A stretch of DNA of 64,000 bases from Chloroflexota bacterium (GTDB taxonomy: Bacteria; Chloroflexota; Anaerolineae; Anaerolineales; Villigracilaceae): the NCBI GenBank assembly GCA_013388685.1, contig JACAET010000059.1, positions 62,001 through 126,000 on the forward strand. The letters run 5' to 3'. The stretch's first letter is position 1; each line of letters begins with the position of its first letter. Shown here piece by piece: positions 43,205 to 52,486 of the stretch. The notes under the pieces were generated by a model that did no database searches, was not told where the DNA came from, and worked only from the letters and a program-made list of their open reading frames with translations. A program made the position numbers and the translations under genes.

Positions 43205-44764
43205 ATGGCACGAGAAAGAACGTTCTTCTTTTATCTGCTGGCAATTTCGCTGTTGGGCGGGGTGTTCGCCTTCATCGTCACATTTCGATATGGGGCGGGG
43301 CTGGCAACCGACGGGGCGAGGTATTTATCTACCGCTGAAAATCTGATGAAAGGGCAGGGATTCACCGAATACCTCGGCGTGCCATTGACGCAGTTCCCTC
43401 CGTTGTATTCGATCATCATAGCAGGAGCCGCATTCGTCGCCCGCGCAGACGTTTTCGTCGCCGCCCAATATCTCAACATTCTGACCTTTGGGGCGACAAT
43501 CTGGCTGGCGGGGATATTCTTTCGAAAATCCTTCCCCGAAAACGTTTTGTACGCGTACGCCGGCGGCGCGGTGTTTGTTTCTTCGGTTTCATTGCTTCGC
43601 ATGGCTTCCAACGTGCTTTCGGACCTGATGTTCCTCGCGTTGACAATCATCTTCCTGTTGTTTGCCGCCGATTACATGGAAGCCCCCTCGCAGAGAAATT
43701 TGCTTCTGCTGGGTTCGGTCTGCACGGCTTTGCCTCTGTTGCGTTATGCCGGGCTCACTCACATCATCGTCGCCGCGCTGGTTGTTTTTATCGTCCATAG
43801 AAAAGAGCCTCTGGAAGGAATCCTGCGAGTCGGGCTGTTGGGTCTACTGACCAGCCTGCCAACCCTGCTTTGGGTGTATTTCCATAATTATTTGCAAACG
43901 GGGATTTTATTCGGCACGCGCCTGCCGCCCAATCCGCAAGGCAATCTGCAAACGACCGTCGAGAAGGCGGTTCACTGGTTTGTACCGTACAGCGTCACGG
44001 ATCGAATTCCCGAATGGGCGCTACTTGGGCTGGCTTTGATCGTTCTGGTGACAGGCAATCGGCTGACGGATTGGAGGAACTGGGGCAGGCAACTGACAGG
44101 CTCCAGGTTCCTGCCCAATCTTCTTTTTCTTTTCCTGTATGCCCTGGTGCTGATCTTCAACGTCAGTTATCTGGAAGTGCGCTGGCCCTTCATGGACCGA
44201 ATCCACATTATCTTGTTGCCGTCGCTGACGGCGGTCGGATTCCTGACGATGCGGGAACTGCTTCCGTTTTATGCGCGTCGTTTTTCGAACGGGTCTTTAC
44301 GCGCGGTGGGCATTCTCCTATTCGTCCTGTGGCTGGCGTATCCGCTGAATGGCATTCAGGAGACTCTGCGAAGCGCCTACGACAACGGCGAGACAAGCGA
44401 ATACAACATTTACAACACCCGTGCCCAGAACGAATCGGGCGTCAGGGAGTTTGTCGAGTCGCTTGGAATTACAGCGGAGGATAAGGTTTATAGCAATTAC
44501 GAGCCGCTTGCCTGGCTGTATGCGCGGCACACCATCCTGAAACTCCCACAGGGACCGGTCAGCCCGGAGCCGCCCGATCCTGCCGAGGTGCTGAAGAATT
44601 ACCCCGACTGGCCCGGGGAAGACGGCGGCGGTTATGTGATCTGGATGAAGGAATTGGGCTTCAAGGAATATGTCCTTTCCCCGGAACAACTCGCCAGCAG
44701 GGCGGATTTCGAACTGCTTTATTCCAGTACACAAGGCAACGTCTACCGAATGACGCCGAAGTGA
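43205..44764 (+). CDS. GT39-like membrane glycosyltransferase
   Basis: The 519-residue integral membrane protein has about ten spans. The first loop has TDGARYLSTAENLMKGQGF, the acidic signature of the ArnT/PMT/RgtA-type (GT-C) family that uses polyprenyl-phosphate sugar donors outside the membrane. A C-terminal soluble part (about 400-519) is extracellular. The ATG at 43205 lies 8 nt after a TAAAAT. An ATG at 43187, overlapping the LutBC stop as ATGA, would add six residues and is a valid alternative. The glycan acceptor is unknown. Confidence 0.8.
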   Translation: MARERTFFFYLLAISLLGGVFAFIVTFRYGAGLATDGARYLSTAENLMKGQGFTEYLGVPLTQFPPLYSIIIAGAAFVARADVFVAAQYLNILTFGATIWLAGIFFRKSFPENVLYAYAGGAVFVSSVSLLRMASNVLSDLMFLALTIIFLLFAADYMEAPSQRNLLLLGSVCTALPLLRYAGLTHIIVAALVVFIVHRKEPLEGILRVGLLGLLTSLPTLLWVYFHNYLQTGILFGTRLPPNPQGNLQTTVEKAVHWFVPYSVTDRIPEWALLGLALIVLVTGNRLTDWRNWGRQLTGSRFLPNLLFLFLYALVLIFNVSYLEVRWPFMDRIHIILLPSLTAVGFLTMRELLPFYARRFSNGSLRAVGILLFVLWLAYPLNGIQETLRSAYDNGETSEYNIYNTRAQNESGVREFVESLGITAEDKVYSNYEPLAWLYARHTILKLPQGPVSPEPPDPAEVLKNYPDWPGEDGGGYVIWMKELGFKEYVLSPEQLASRADFELLYSSTQGNVYRMTPK

Positions 44765-44771
44765 TCTTCAA

Positions 44772-44800
44772 TTGACGTATCCGAGTCACGGTGATACAAT
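44772..44800 (+). promoter_or_regulatory. Promoter TTGACG-N17-TACAAT for tRNA-Glu
   Basis: A near-consensus pair with 17-nt spacing lies 80 nt before the tRNA. A short hairpin CGCTGAC/GTCAGCG at 44849-44866 is in the precursor leader. Confidence 0.8.
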
Positions 44801-44880
44801 CCCGCACGCTTAAGTGTGGGCGGCTTCCAGTCGCCGCACACCACATCCCGCTGACGCGAGTCAGCGAAATCAAACCAGAC

Positions 44881-44953
44881 GCCCCCATCGTCTAGCGGCC
44901 CAGGACGGAGCCCTCTCAAGGCTCAAACAGGGGTTCGAGTCCCCTTGGGGGCA
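44881..44953 (+). tRNA. tRNA-Glu (anticodon CTC)
   Basis: The 73-nt gene has acceptor arms GCCCCCA/TGGGGGC, a normal D arm, an anticodon stem GAGCC/GGCTC with loop CTCTCAA, and a T arm with TTCGAGT. The CCA end is not encoded. A terminator follows after 10 nt. Confidence 0.96.
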
Positions 44954-44962
44954 CACCACGAG

Positions 44963-44992
44963 AGAATCGCCGTAATGAGCGGTTCTTTTTTT
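44963..44992 (+). terminator. Terminator of tRNA-Glu
   Basis: The stem AGAATCGC/GCGGTTCT (one T-G pair) has an 8-nt loop and continues into a run of seven T. Confidence 0.8.
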
Positions 44993-45042
44993 AATGGGCA
45001 TTCCTTCAGCGGGGATGGACTTCGAGTTACCTGGGGAAACCT

Positions 45043-46731
45043 TTATCCCGCGCCGCTCGAACCGCCGCCCGACGCGCCCCCGCCTCCCCCGCCGCCCGCG
45101 TCTGCTCCCACCGAATCCGAAGCGGACATCACCGCCACCATCGCGCCGAAATCGCCATCGCTTCCCGCCATGGCATGGAACCAGACCGGCAGGGGCACAT
45201 TGCCCAATTTCTGGAAGTACTTCGCCCAGCCCGCGCCCAAACCGAAAACTGCGGCATACCCCAGGTATTTCTCGAAATAATCGGGACGGATGGCAGGCTC
45301 CCTGCCCTTGCTGACCTGGCTGAGATACTCGGCAAAACCCTTCCAGCGGACGGATTGTTCCTCGCCCGATGGCGTGAGGACGGAATAGGTCCCCGCGTAG
45401 ATCAGCACAGGAATTGACAGGAAAAACAAGCCCGCGCCAATACCTGTCAGTACGGCAAACAGAATGAGCCAGTCCGGATTCGATGAAACGATTACTCCGC
45501 CACTTGTTAAACCGACACAACCAACGATGATGGAGAGAAACATCGTCAGGATCCCCGCCGCTGTCAGCCAGCCTTTCTTCTGCTTGCGTTCCAGGTCCAG
45601 CCAGCCGCGTTGGACAAGTTCCCCCTCCAGCAAGGCATCGAATTGTTTGTGCTTTGTCGCCAGCCGCGTGCCGATCTCGCTCATATTGATCTCGGTTTCG
45701 CCCGATTTGAACAACGCATCCAGCAGAACCCGTTCAAACGGCTTCAGGGCAGCGACATCACCCGTGCGGACCAGCACATGCCTTTTCGTTCCCCAGAAGC
45801 CTTTTTCTTCATGTATTTCCAAAACACCGCGTTGCGCCAGGTCAAAGATGACGCCCATGAAATTGTTGTATTGACCGGTCAGTTTGCCAACGATCGCTGA
45901 TGGCAAATCCGAGGGCGGATTGGCGTTGGAAATCACCGGGCTGACGTTCAACTCGCGGGCGTTTGCGCGGGTGTAAGTAAGGAATCCGAGTCCGCCGAGG
46001 ATCAGGGTGAGAATGCCGGCGCCAAAGCCGAATGGAAGCGAGCGTTCAGTCGCGGCTTTCGACTGTTCCTGCCGCGTCTGCCACAGGGGCGCAGACTGCG
46101 TCAGGCTGTTCGGGGAAAATCTGGCGGTGAGAATCATATCCTCGTCGGGACCGAGTCCGCTTGCGGTGAGGATGATGCGCCCGTCCCTCGAAACGGTTTC
46201 AAAGTCACGGTTGAGAGTCGGCACTTCGAGCAAAGTCGCCTGCGGCGGGTACGTCAAAATGATCGTGGAATTGGAGATCGAATAATCGTGGCTTTCGGGG
46301 ACGGCGCGCCAAATGAGCGTGTCGGCATCGCCTTTGCGGACGACGCCCTCCACCCGATAGCGGACGGTGAAGACACGCATCGCGTCAGACGTCGGCGGGA
46401 AATGCCACGTCACCTTGAGCCGATTTCCCGCCTCGACCTCCACCTGCCCCGCCCCCGTGCCGAGCGGCATCGGGATGCCGTCCATGCTGGCATCGAGGAA
46501 GGTCACGCCGTCGGTTTCGGCGGCGGAGACTTCGCGGAAGGCAAAGGTGAACGGGTCGCCGCTGAAACGAAATTCGACGGTTTCGGTGACGATCGCCGAG
46601 CCGTCCGCCTGAAGGTCAATTTGCACGTCGAAGCGTTCGGCGTAGTACGATTTCTCCGCCGAGGCGGGAGTTACCAGGAAAAACGTCAGCAACAGGACGA
46701 GCGCAAGGGTGACGGAAATTTTTCGGGTCAT
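45043..46731 (-). CDS. DUF2207 membrane protein
   Basis: The 562-residue protein has a signal peptide (SVTLALVLLLTFFLVTPASA) and an extracellular DUF2207 beta domain (about 28-200: YYAERFDVQIDLQADGSA, IVTETVEFRF). One membrane span near residue 240 leads to a cytoplasmic winged-helix-like part (LFKSGETEINMSEIG), two further spans lie near 390-440, and the tail is glycine-rich. The role of DUF2207 proteins is not known. The ATG at 46731 gives the best signal peptide. Confidence 0.85.
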   Translation of the reverse strand: MTRKISVTLALVLLLTFFLVTPASAEKSYYAERFDVQIDLQADGSAIVTETVEFRFSGDPFTFAFREVSAAETDGVTFLDASMDGIPMPLGTGAGQVEVEAGNRLKVTWHFPPTSDAMRVFTVRYRVEGVVRKGDADTLIWRAVPESHDYSISNSTIILTYPPQATLLEVPTLNRDFETVSRDGRIILTASGLGPDEDMILTARFSPNSLTQSAPLWQTRQEQSKAATERSLPFGFGAGILTLILGGLGFLTYTRANARELNVSPVISNANPPSDLPSAIVGKLTGQYNNFMGVIFDLAQRGVLEIHEEKGFWGTKRHVLVRTGDVAALKPFERVLLDALFKSGETEINMSEIGTRLATKHKQFDALLEGELVQRGWLDLERKQKKGWLTAAGILTMFLSIIVGCVGLTSGGVIVSSNPDWLILFAVLTGIGAGLFFLSIPVLIYAGTYSVLTPSGEEQSVRWKGFAEYLSQVSKGREPAIRPDYFEKYLGYAAVFGLGAGWAKYFQKLGNVPLPVWFHAMAGSDGDFGAMVAVMSASDSVGADAGGGGGGGASGGGSSGAG

Positions 46732-46921
46732 CGGTTCCTCCATCCATTTCCATCTACGTTATGGGGAGGTAGAAGTTGATTTCAGGCGGAAGATATTTAC
46801 CAGACTTTAACAATCCTGCTTGTTCTGCATACGATCTACGGACGACCCTTCAGCAGGATCAATGCGCTTGCCCGGACGATCGCGGCGGTTTTCACTGTGG
46901 TTCGCCGGAAAGATCTGCTCT

Positions 46922-48034
46922 TTAAAGCAAGTCATACGCGGCAAGGATTCCCTCGAATGCCCGCCGGCAATCGGACAAGGCTTTTCGACGCCATTTTTCC
47001 TCGGACGGGAAGAAGAGTTCCTCGTATTCCCGGCATACCGCCTGCCGGAGCGCACCCGATTTTGCGCCGAATTGGAACAGGCGGTTTTCCAGGATCGTGA
47101 CGCGCATACTGCGGATCTGCGCGGCGAGCGAAGCGCCGAAGGTGCCAAATTCAAAGCAGGTGGCGAACAATTTTTTGGACGGATATTCTTCGTCGCGCAG
47201 GCGGTAGATATGTTCGGTGATATCTCCCGTGACGGTATAAAACTCGGACGGCGTCGCGGCGACGATCAGCGGATAATCGAACCGCCGCATCAACTCGGAA
47301 CCTGAGGCGGGTTCCCGCGTCGAATTGACCATGCTCATCTGATAGCGCGGACCGTAACCAGTGTGCATATCGAGGTGAATGACCTGCCGGTACTCCTCCA
47401 GCGCCTGTCGGAAGAGACCGCGCACGACCCGCGTACTTTCCTGTGTGTCCGTTCCGCCGAACTGTACGCCGCGTGGATGGCGGTATTGCCCGCTCAACAT
47501 GCCGAGGCGGATGCGCAGGATACCCAGACGGGCAATCTGCCAGAGCAGGCGCAGGATAAAGGCGGCATCGCTCAACCACAGGTTCGATAGCGGACGCTGG
47601 GGGTTGAGCAGGGAGAACAAGGCATCGTAATCGGGGTTGACCGCCGGGTCGAAAGTTTCATCCCAGAGGAAATTGCGGTTGAGGTCCGCGTTGTTTTCGT
47701 TGTAGCGGCGGCGATGTTTCATCCCCCAGGGGTTGATGGCATGAATGAGCAACAGCCCTGTGCGTGCCGGATCGAGGCGCGGGACAAACTCGTCCATGAA
47801 GAGTTTGAGCATGGCTGAGCCGACATAGCCTTCGATGCCGTGCAAAGCGGTGGAGATGACGACGAGGTTTTCTTTGAGGCGCGGTTCCGCCCACAGCCAG
47901 TCAAGGCTGAGGTTGGGGAAGTTTTTTAACGGATGTTTTTCGAGACGCGAGAAAAGCCATTTGGCGCGAAGCGGTTCCGTGTCACGCAGGAAGCGTGTGC
48001 GGGAGGATCCGTAGGAGTCGGGATAGTAATCCAT
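46922..48034 (-). CDS. DUF2817 zinc carboxypeptidase-like protein (M14 superfamily)
   Basis: The 370-residue protein has an M14-like zinc site: STALHGIEGYVGS with His and Glu, NADLNRNFLW, IHLDMHTGYG with the third ligand His, and a late Glu in CFEFGTFG. Members of DUF2817 are predicted metallopeptidases. No signal peptide is seen. The ATG at 48034 begins MDYYPDSYGSS, a typical start; the longer frame into the carrier gene is rejected. It follows the YfcC gene by 28 nt in the same operon. Confidence 0.85.
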   Translation of the reverse strand: MDYYPDSYGSSRTRFLRDTEPLRAKWLFSRLEKHPLKNFPNLSLDWLWAEPRLKENLVVISTALHGIEGYVGSAMLKLFMDEFVPRLDPARTGLLLIHAINPWGMKHRRRYNENNADLNRNFLWDETFDPAVNPDYDALFSLLNPQRPLSNLWLSDAAFILRLLWQIARLGILRIRLGMLSGQYRHPRGVQFGGTDTQESTRVVRGLFRQALEEYRQVIHLDMHTGYGPRYQMSMVNSTREPASGSELMRRFDYPLIVAATPSEFYTVTGDITEHIYRLRDEEYPSKKLFATCFEFGTFGASLAAQIRSMRVTILENRLFQFGAKSGALRQAVCREYEELFFPSEEKWRRKALSDCRRAFEGILAAYDLL

Positions 48035-48062
48035 GATTTGCCGCGTTCCAAAAAGGAAAAAG

Positions 48063-49511
48063 CTAGAACGGTCCGAAGTTGATGGCAACTGCGATGCCGA
48101 GGAAGGCGATGGTGGCGAGGATGACCCACAGCCAGAGTTTCGCCGTCCAGCGGATCCATTTGGGGTAACTGACAACGGTCAACCCGAGGCTGATGAGCAG
48201 GACGGGGTTGGTGGGATAGGCGAGGTTGGAGAAGCCATCGCCGAAGATGTAGGCAAGCACGGCGGTCTGGCGGGTGACGCCGATCAGGTCGGCAAGGGGC
48301 AGGATGATGGGCATCATCAGGAAGGCTTTGGCGGAACCCGAAGCGATGAAGAATTCGATACCGAGGGCGAGCGCGTAGACCACCAGCGCGGCGGGAAATG
48401 CGCCGAGTTGGGTGAACGGCTTCGCTGCGGCGTGCAGGATGGTGTCGGTGACGCCGCCGCTGTCAATGATGTAGCGGATGCTGGCCGCCATGAGGATGAG
48501 CGGGACGGAGGGAGCCAGTCCGCCCCAGCCTTCGATCAGTCCCTGCCAGACCTTTTTGCCGCCCGCGCCCGAGAGGAAGCCTGCGCCCAGCCCGCCGATC
48601 AGGAAAAGGATGCCGACGATGGGCAGGGCGTAATCCGAAATGGCAGGGACGAAGGGACCTGACAGCATGACCGCCAGAATGAAGAGCAGGAAGACGCCGA
48701 AGAAGTTCATGGCGCGGTTTTGCTTCGGGTCTTCTTCGATGAAGGAGGCGTCCACTGCTTTGAACTTTTCGCGTTCGGCGTCATCTTCGTTATGGACGAG
48801 GGAGGTTTGCGGGTTCTTGTCAATCTTGCGGGCGTAGGAGGAAAGGAAGAGCATGAGTATCAGGTAGATGACCATAAAGGCGAGGAGGCGCAACCACGCG
48901 CCCGAAGGGAACGGAAGTCCTGCCAGTTGCTGTGCCACGCCGAGCGTGTATGGGTTCGAGATGGCGGTGGAGAAGCCCATGTTCGTGGCAAGGATGGACA
49001 TGCCCAAGCCGACGAGCGCGTCCCAGCCGAGGGAGTAGGAGAGGGCGATCATGACCGGCACGAGCAGGACGACCTCCTCGAAGGTGCCGAGCGTGGCGCC
49101 AAGGAACATGAACGCGAGGGAGACGATCCACAGCAGGGTGTATTTCCGGTCACGGAAGCGGCGCACGATGCGGCCAATGAAGGCGCGCAGGGTGCCCGTT
49201 TTGTCCATGACGGCGAAGGCGCCGCCCGCGAAGAACAGAACAACGATAATAACGATGACGGTCAGTCCGCTGGAACTACCCAGCACTTCGATGGGTGCAA
49301 GGAACCAGCGCCAGGCGGGGTAGTTCGGTTTTTCGACAAACTGGAAGGAGTTGGGGTCGATCGTTTCCCGCCCGTTCACTTCGAGGCGGGTGTATTGTCC
49401 CGCGGGAACGACGAGGGTCAATATCCCTGCAATCATCATCAACACAAACAAAATCACCAGCGATTGGATGAAGGCTCGCTGGCTGATCTGGGCTCCGGCT
49501 TTTTGTTCCAT
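48063..49511 (-). CDS. YfcC-family (DcuC/ArcD-like) carrier
   Basis: The 482-residue polytopic protein has TLVVPAGQYTR at the first loop, FMFLGATLGTFEEVVLLVPVMI and GIEFFIASGSAKAFLMMPIILPLADLIG, all characteristic of the YfcC/basic amino-acid antiporter family. It has about 12 spans. It may bring in or exchange amino acids or C4-dicarboxylates. The DUF2817 peptidase gene lies 28 nt downstream, so the pair may act on peptide-derived compounds. Confidence 0.88.
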   Translation of the reverse strand: MEQKAGAQISQRAFIQSLVILFVLMMIAGILTLVVPAGQYTRLEVNGRETIDPNSFQFVEKPNYPAWRWFLAPIEVLGSSSGLTVIVIIVVLFFAGGAFAVMDKTGTLRAFIGRIVRRFRDRKYTLLWIVSLAFMFLGATLGTFEEVVLLVPVMIALSYSLGWDALVGLGMSILATNMGFSTAISNPYTLGVAQQLAGLPFPSGAWLRLLAFMVIYLILMLFLSSYARKIDKNPQTSLVHNEDDAEREKFKAVDASFIEEDPKQNRAMNFFGVFLLFILAVMLSGPFVPAISDYALPIVGILFLIGGLGAGFLSGAGGKKVWQGLIEGWGGLAPSVPLILMAASIRYIIDSGGVTDTILHAAAKPFTQLGAFPAALVVYALALGIEFFIASGSAKAFLMMPIILPLADLIGVTRQTAVLAYIFGDGFSNLAYPTNPVLLISLGLTVVSYPKWIRWTAKLWLWVILATIAFLGIAVAINFGPF

Positions 49512-49638
49512 GAGAAGGCTCCTGTGAGGGAAGTTGAATGAAATTTACCACAGATCGGTCAAAACCAACATCAGCAGTTCACGAAAGCCCTGCAACGCGC
49601 CGGATCGGAATGGGGAACGATGAGTGCGTTAAAAGCAT

Positions 49639-49678
49639 ATGCCTCCTGTGCGCTCCGATACAGGAGCCTGGGAGGCAT
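49639..49678 (-). terminator. Hairpin downstream of tRNA-Leu
   Basis: ATGCCTCC pairs with GGAGGCAT, and an inner GCTCC/GGAGC stem lies between them. It stands 37 nt past the tRNA end on the minus strand. A T-run is absent, so the terminator role is uncertain. Confidence 0.45.
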
Positions 49679-49714
49679 GAATGGAACAGGCAAGTAAAAA
49701 TCCAAAATTTGGAG

Positions 49715-49796
49715 TGCGCTGGAGAGGACTTGAACCTCCACGCCTTGCGGCACATGGCCCTCAACCATGCCTGTCTGCCAATTCCAGCACCAGCGC
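49715..49796 (-). tRNA. tRNA-Leu (anticodon GAG)
   Basis: The 82-nt class II tRNA has acceptor arms GCGCTGG/CCAGCGC, anticodon stem CATGG/CCATG with loop TTGAGGG, a variable arm with GTGCCGCAAGGCGT and T arm with TTCAAGT. The CCA end is not encoded. Confidence 0.95.
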
Positions 49797-49811
49797 TAAA
49801 GCAGGGCGTAT

Positions 49812-49817
49812 TATAAT
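49812..49817 (+). promoter_or_regulatory. -10 box TATAAT before a short open frame and the kinase pair
   Basis: TATAAT ends 7 nt before an ATG at 49825. It is the nearest promoter-like element upstream of the tandem histidine kinases. Confidence 0.5.
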
Positions 49818-49824
49818 CGCCTTC

Positions 49825-49902
49825 ATGGCATTGTCAAGCAAGGATATTCTTATGGGTTTGCGGGTACAAGCGTGGTTTTTGAATGCAAAATCAAGACGAT
49901 AA
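49825..49902 (+). CDS. Possible 25-residue leader peptide overlapping the kinase start
   Basis: A short frame (MALSSKDILMGLRVQAWFLN and five more residues) begins 7 nt after TATAAT and ends 20 nt inside the first kinase gene in another frame. The kinase ATG at 49883 has no Shine-Dalgarno sequence, so its translation might depend on ribosomes that translate this frame. There is no homology evidence. Confidence 0.3.
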   Translation: MALSSKDILMGLRVQAWFLNAKSRR

Positions 49903-52486
49903 ATTCTTAATCGAAGAGAATGTCCACCCTTCCCATATACGGGATATTCTTTTTTGGCTGTCGCTGTTGATCCTGGCAGGAATGGGAATTATTCTCATCC
50001 TGGAGCTTGGCGACGGTCTGATAGAGGACGCAGTCATTGTGGGCGTTGGCATGATTCCCGTCCTCATCGCGGCGGCGCTGACACAAAGAGGGCGCGTCGA
50101 AGCGGCCGGATTTCTGATTGCAAGTTCGCTGACGGTCAGCATCACCGCGCTTGCCACCAACGGCGAGGGGATTTACGACATCGGCGTGATGGCATATCCG
50201 GCAATTCTGATCATTGCCAGCCTGGTTTTGAGAAAGAACGCAGTCCTTTACCTGACAGCATTGATTGTGGCATGCACTGCATGGTTGGTTTTGGGGGCAA
50301 TCTATGGACTGTACCAGCCCCTCTACCCTCAACAAACCCACTTCAGACAACTGGTCGTCGCGTTTTTAATCCTGGTGACCACCATGAGCGCGGTGTATGC
50401 CCTGACCAACACCGTGCGGAACAGCCTGATCGCCGCCGGAAACGAACTGATCGAGCGCAGGAAGGCGCAACAAGCCCTGCTCAAAGCGGAGGAACTCTAT
50501 CGCAACATGGTGGAATGCACCTCCGTGATCACGTACCGCGATACCGTCGAAATGGAAAGCGAAACCATATATATCAGCCCGCAGATCAAGGATTTGCTTG
50601 GATACTCACAGGAGGAATGGAGAGAGGACCCGAAATTATGGCTGAAGATTACGCATCCCGACGACCTCGAAACCGTTCAAAAGATGATTGCCAAATGTAT
50701 CGAGACCGGGGAAAGGACGGTTTGTGAATATCGCCTCCTTTCCAAAACCGGCAATTGGGTATGGTTCCGCGATGAATCCATGCTGATCAAAGACCGGGAC
50801 AACCAGCCGCAATACATTCAGGGTGTGCTGATCGAAATCACAGACCGGAAGCAGGCGGAGCAAAAGGTTTTACAGCGTGAAATGATTCTGGGGGCGGTGG
50901 CGCAAACCGCCGAGCTGCTTCTCAAATCCTCCGACTGGCGCAATGAGGCTAACCGTATTCTGGAGTTTCTGGGAAAGGCAACCGGCGCCAGCCACGTTTA
51001 CATTTTCGAGAATCACACCGGACCCGAGGGGGTCATGCTTTCATCCCAAACGTATGAGTGGACGGCACCCGGGGCTATGCCCGAATTGGAGAATCCAATC
51101 TATCAGAATACGCGTCTCATCCCGGTAGTACCGGGGCTGGAAGACTGGTATGCAAACCTGAGCCGGGGAAAACCGTTCTATGGCAGCAAACAACAATATC
51201 CGGAATACTGGCGGAGGGTTTTCGACGAAAGCGGCTTGAAAACCCTGCTGGACGTGCCCATCTTCGTCAACGGATATTGGTGGGGGATCATCGGATTCGA
51301 CGATTTCAACCACGAGATGCCATGGTCGCAGGCAGAGATCAACGCGCTGGCCGCGGCGGCGGGCAACCTTGCTACAGCCATCGAACGACAGCAGGCAGAC
51401 GACGCCTTGCGCGCCTCGGAACAAAAATTCCAACAGACCTTTCATCATACGTATGTCTCCATGGCAATCAGCCGCACCACCGACAATACGCTCATAGACG
51501 TGAACGACGCCTTCTGCAAGGTGACGGGGTATTCACGGCAGGAAGCAATCGGCAAGCGGGCGGGACGCGATTTGAACATCTGGGCTCACCAGAAGGATCG
51601 CGATTTCATCCTGCAAACGCTCGAAAAAAAGGGATACATTGACGAGTATCGGGCGGAATTCCGCCGCAAGAACGGGGAAATCGGCGTCGGATTGTTGTCC
51701 GCGGTCAGCATACCGATTGCCGGGGAGATCTGTCAGCTTTTCACCTTCTATGACATTTCGCAGATGGATCAATTGTTGAATGAACTGCAGGCAAAGAACG
51801 AAGAACTCCAAAGTTTCACCTACACAGTCTCGCACGATTTGAAGGCTCCGCTGGTCACGATCTCGGGATTTCTGGGCTATCTGGCGCAGGACGCAAGAAA
51901 AGGGGATGTGGAAAAAGTCAACCGGGATATTTCGAGGATTACGGAAGCGGTCGCGAAAATGCAAAGACTGCTCAACGAACTGCTCGAACTCTCGCGGATC
52001 GGACGGTTTGCGAATCCGCCGGAAGTTGTGCCGTTCGAAGAGATCGTGAACGATGCCCTTGCGGCGGTCCAAGGCCGGTTGCAGGCGCGGCAGGTTCAGG
52101 TCAGGGTGGAGGCGGGTCTTCCGCCGGTCTATGGGGATCGGGGGCGGCTTGTCCAGGCTGTCCAAAATCTGGTGGATAATGCCGCCAAGTTCATGGGGCA
52201 TCAACCGCATCCCCTGATCGAGATTGGAGCAGCATATAGGGATGGTATGCCCGTATTCTATGTACGCGACAACGGCATCGGTGTGGCGGTCGAACACCAC
52301 GAAAAGATTTTCGGGCTGTTCAATAAACTGGATATGGAAGCCGAAGGGACCGGCATTGGACTGGCGCTCGTGAAACGAATCGTCGAGGTTCACGGCGGCA
52401 GGGTTTGGGTCGAGTCGAACGCAAGCGGCGTCGGCGCAACATTCTGTTTCACGCTGGCCAATCAACCGGCGAAAGGCGGAAGCTGA
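49883..52486 (+). CDS. Membrane sensor histidine kinase with PAS-GAF-PAS
   Basis: The 867-residue kinase has an N-terminal block of about six spans (residues 20-180), PAS (about 205-330), GAF (about 345-515), PAS (about 525-640), HisKA with phosphoacceptor His651 (SHDLKAPL) and HATPase (NAAKF, DNGIGV, GTGIGLAL). It probably senses a ligand or redox cue and phosphorylates an unlinked regulator; no response regulator is adjacent. The membrane block and kinase core are similar to those of the next gene, which starts at the very next base. Confidence 0.92.
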   Translation: MQNQDDKFLIEENVHPSHIRDILFWLSLLILAGMGIILILELGDGLIEDAVIVGVGMIPVLIAAALTQRGRVEAAGFLIASSLTVSITALATNGEGIYDIGVMAYPAILIIASLVLRKNAVLYLTALIVACTAWLVLGAIYGLYQPLYPQQTHFRQLVVAFLILVTTMSAVYALTNTVRNSLIAAGNELIERRKAQQALLKAEELYRNMVECTSVITYRDTVEMESETIYISPQIKDLLGYSQEEWREDPKLWLKITHPDDLETVQKMIAKCIETGERTVCEYRLLSKTGNWVWFRDESMLIKDRDNQPQYIQGVLIEITDRKQAEQKVLQREMILGAVAQTAELLLKSSDWRNEANRILEFLGKATGASHVYIFENHTGPEGVMLSSQTYEWTAPGAMPELENPIYQNTRLIPVVPGLEDWYANLSRGKPFYGSKQQYPEYWRRVFDESGLKTLLDVPIFVNGYWWGIIGFDDFNHEMPWSQAEINALAAAAGNLATAIERQQADDALRASEQKFQQTFHHTYVSMAISRTTDNTLIDVNDAFCKVTGYSRQEAIGKRAGRDLNIWAHQKDRDFILQTLEKKGYIDEYRAEFRRKNGEIGVGLLSAVSIPIAGEICQLFTFYDISQMDQLLNELQAKNEELQSFTYTVSHDLKAPLVTISGFLGYLAQDARKGDVEKVNRDISRITEAVAKMQRLLNELLELSRIGRFANPPEVVPFEEIVNDALAAVQGRLQARQVQVRVEAGLPPVYGDRGRLVQAVQNLVDNAAKFMGHQPHPLIEIGAAYRDGMPVFYVRDNGIGVAVEHHEKIFGLFNKLDMEAEGTGIGLALVKRIVEVHGGRVWVESNASGVGATFCFTLANQPAKGGS

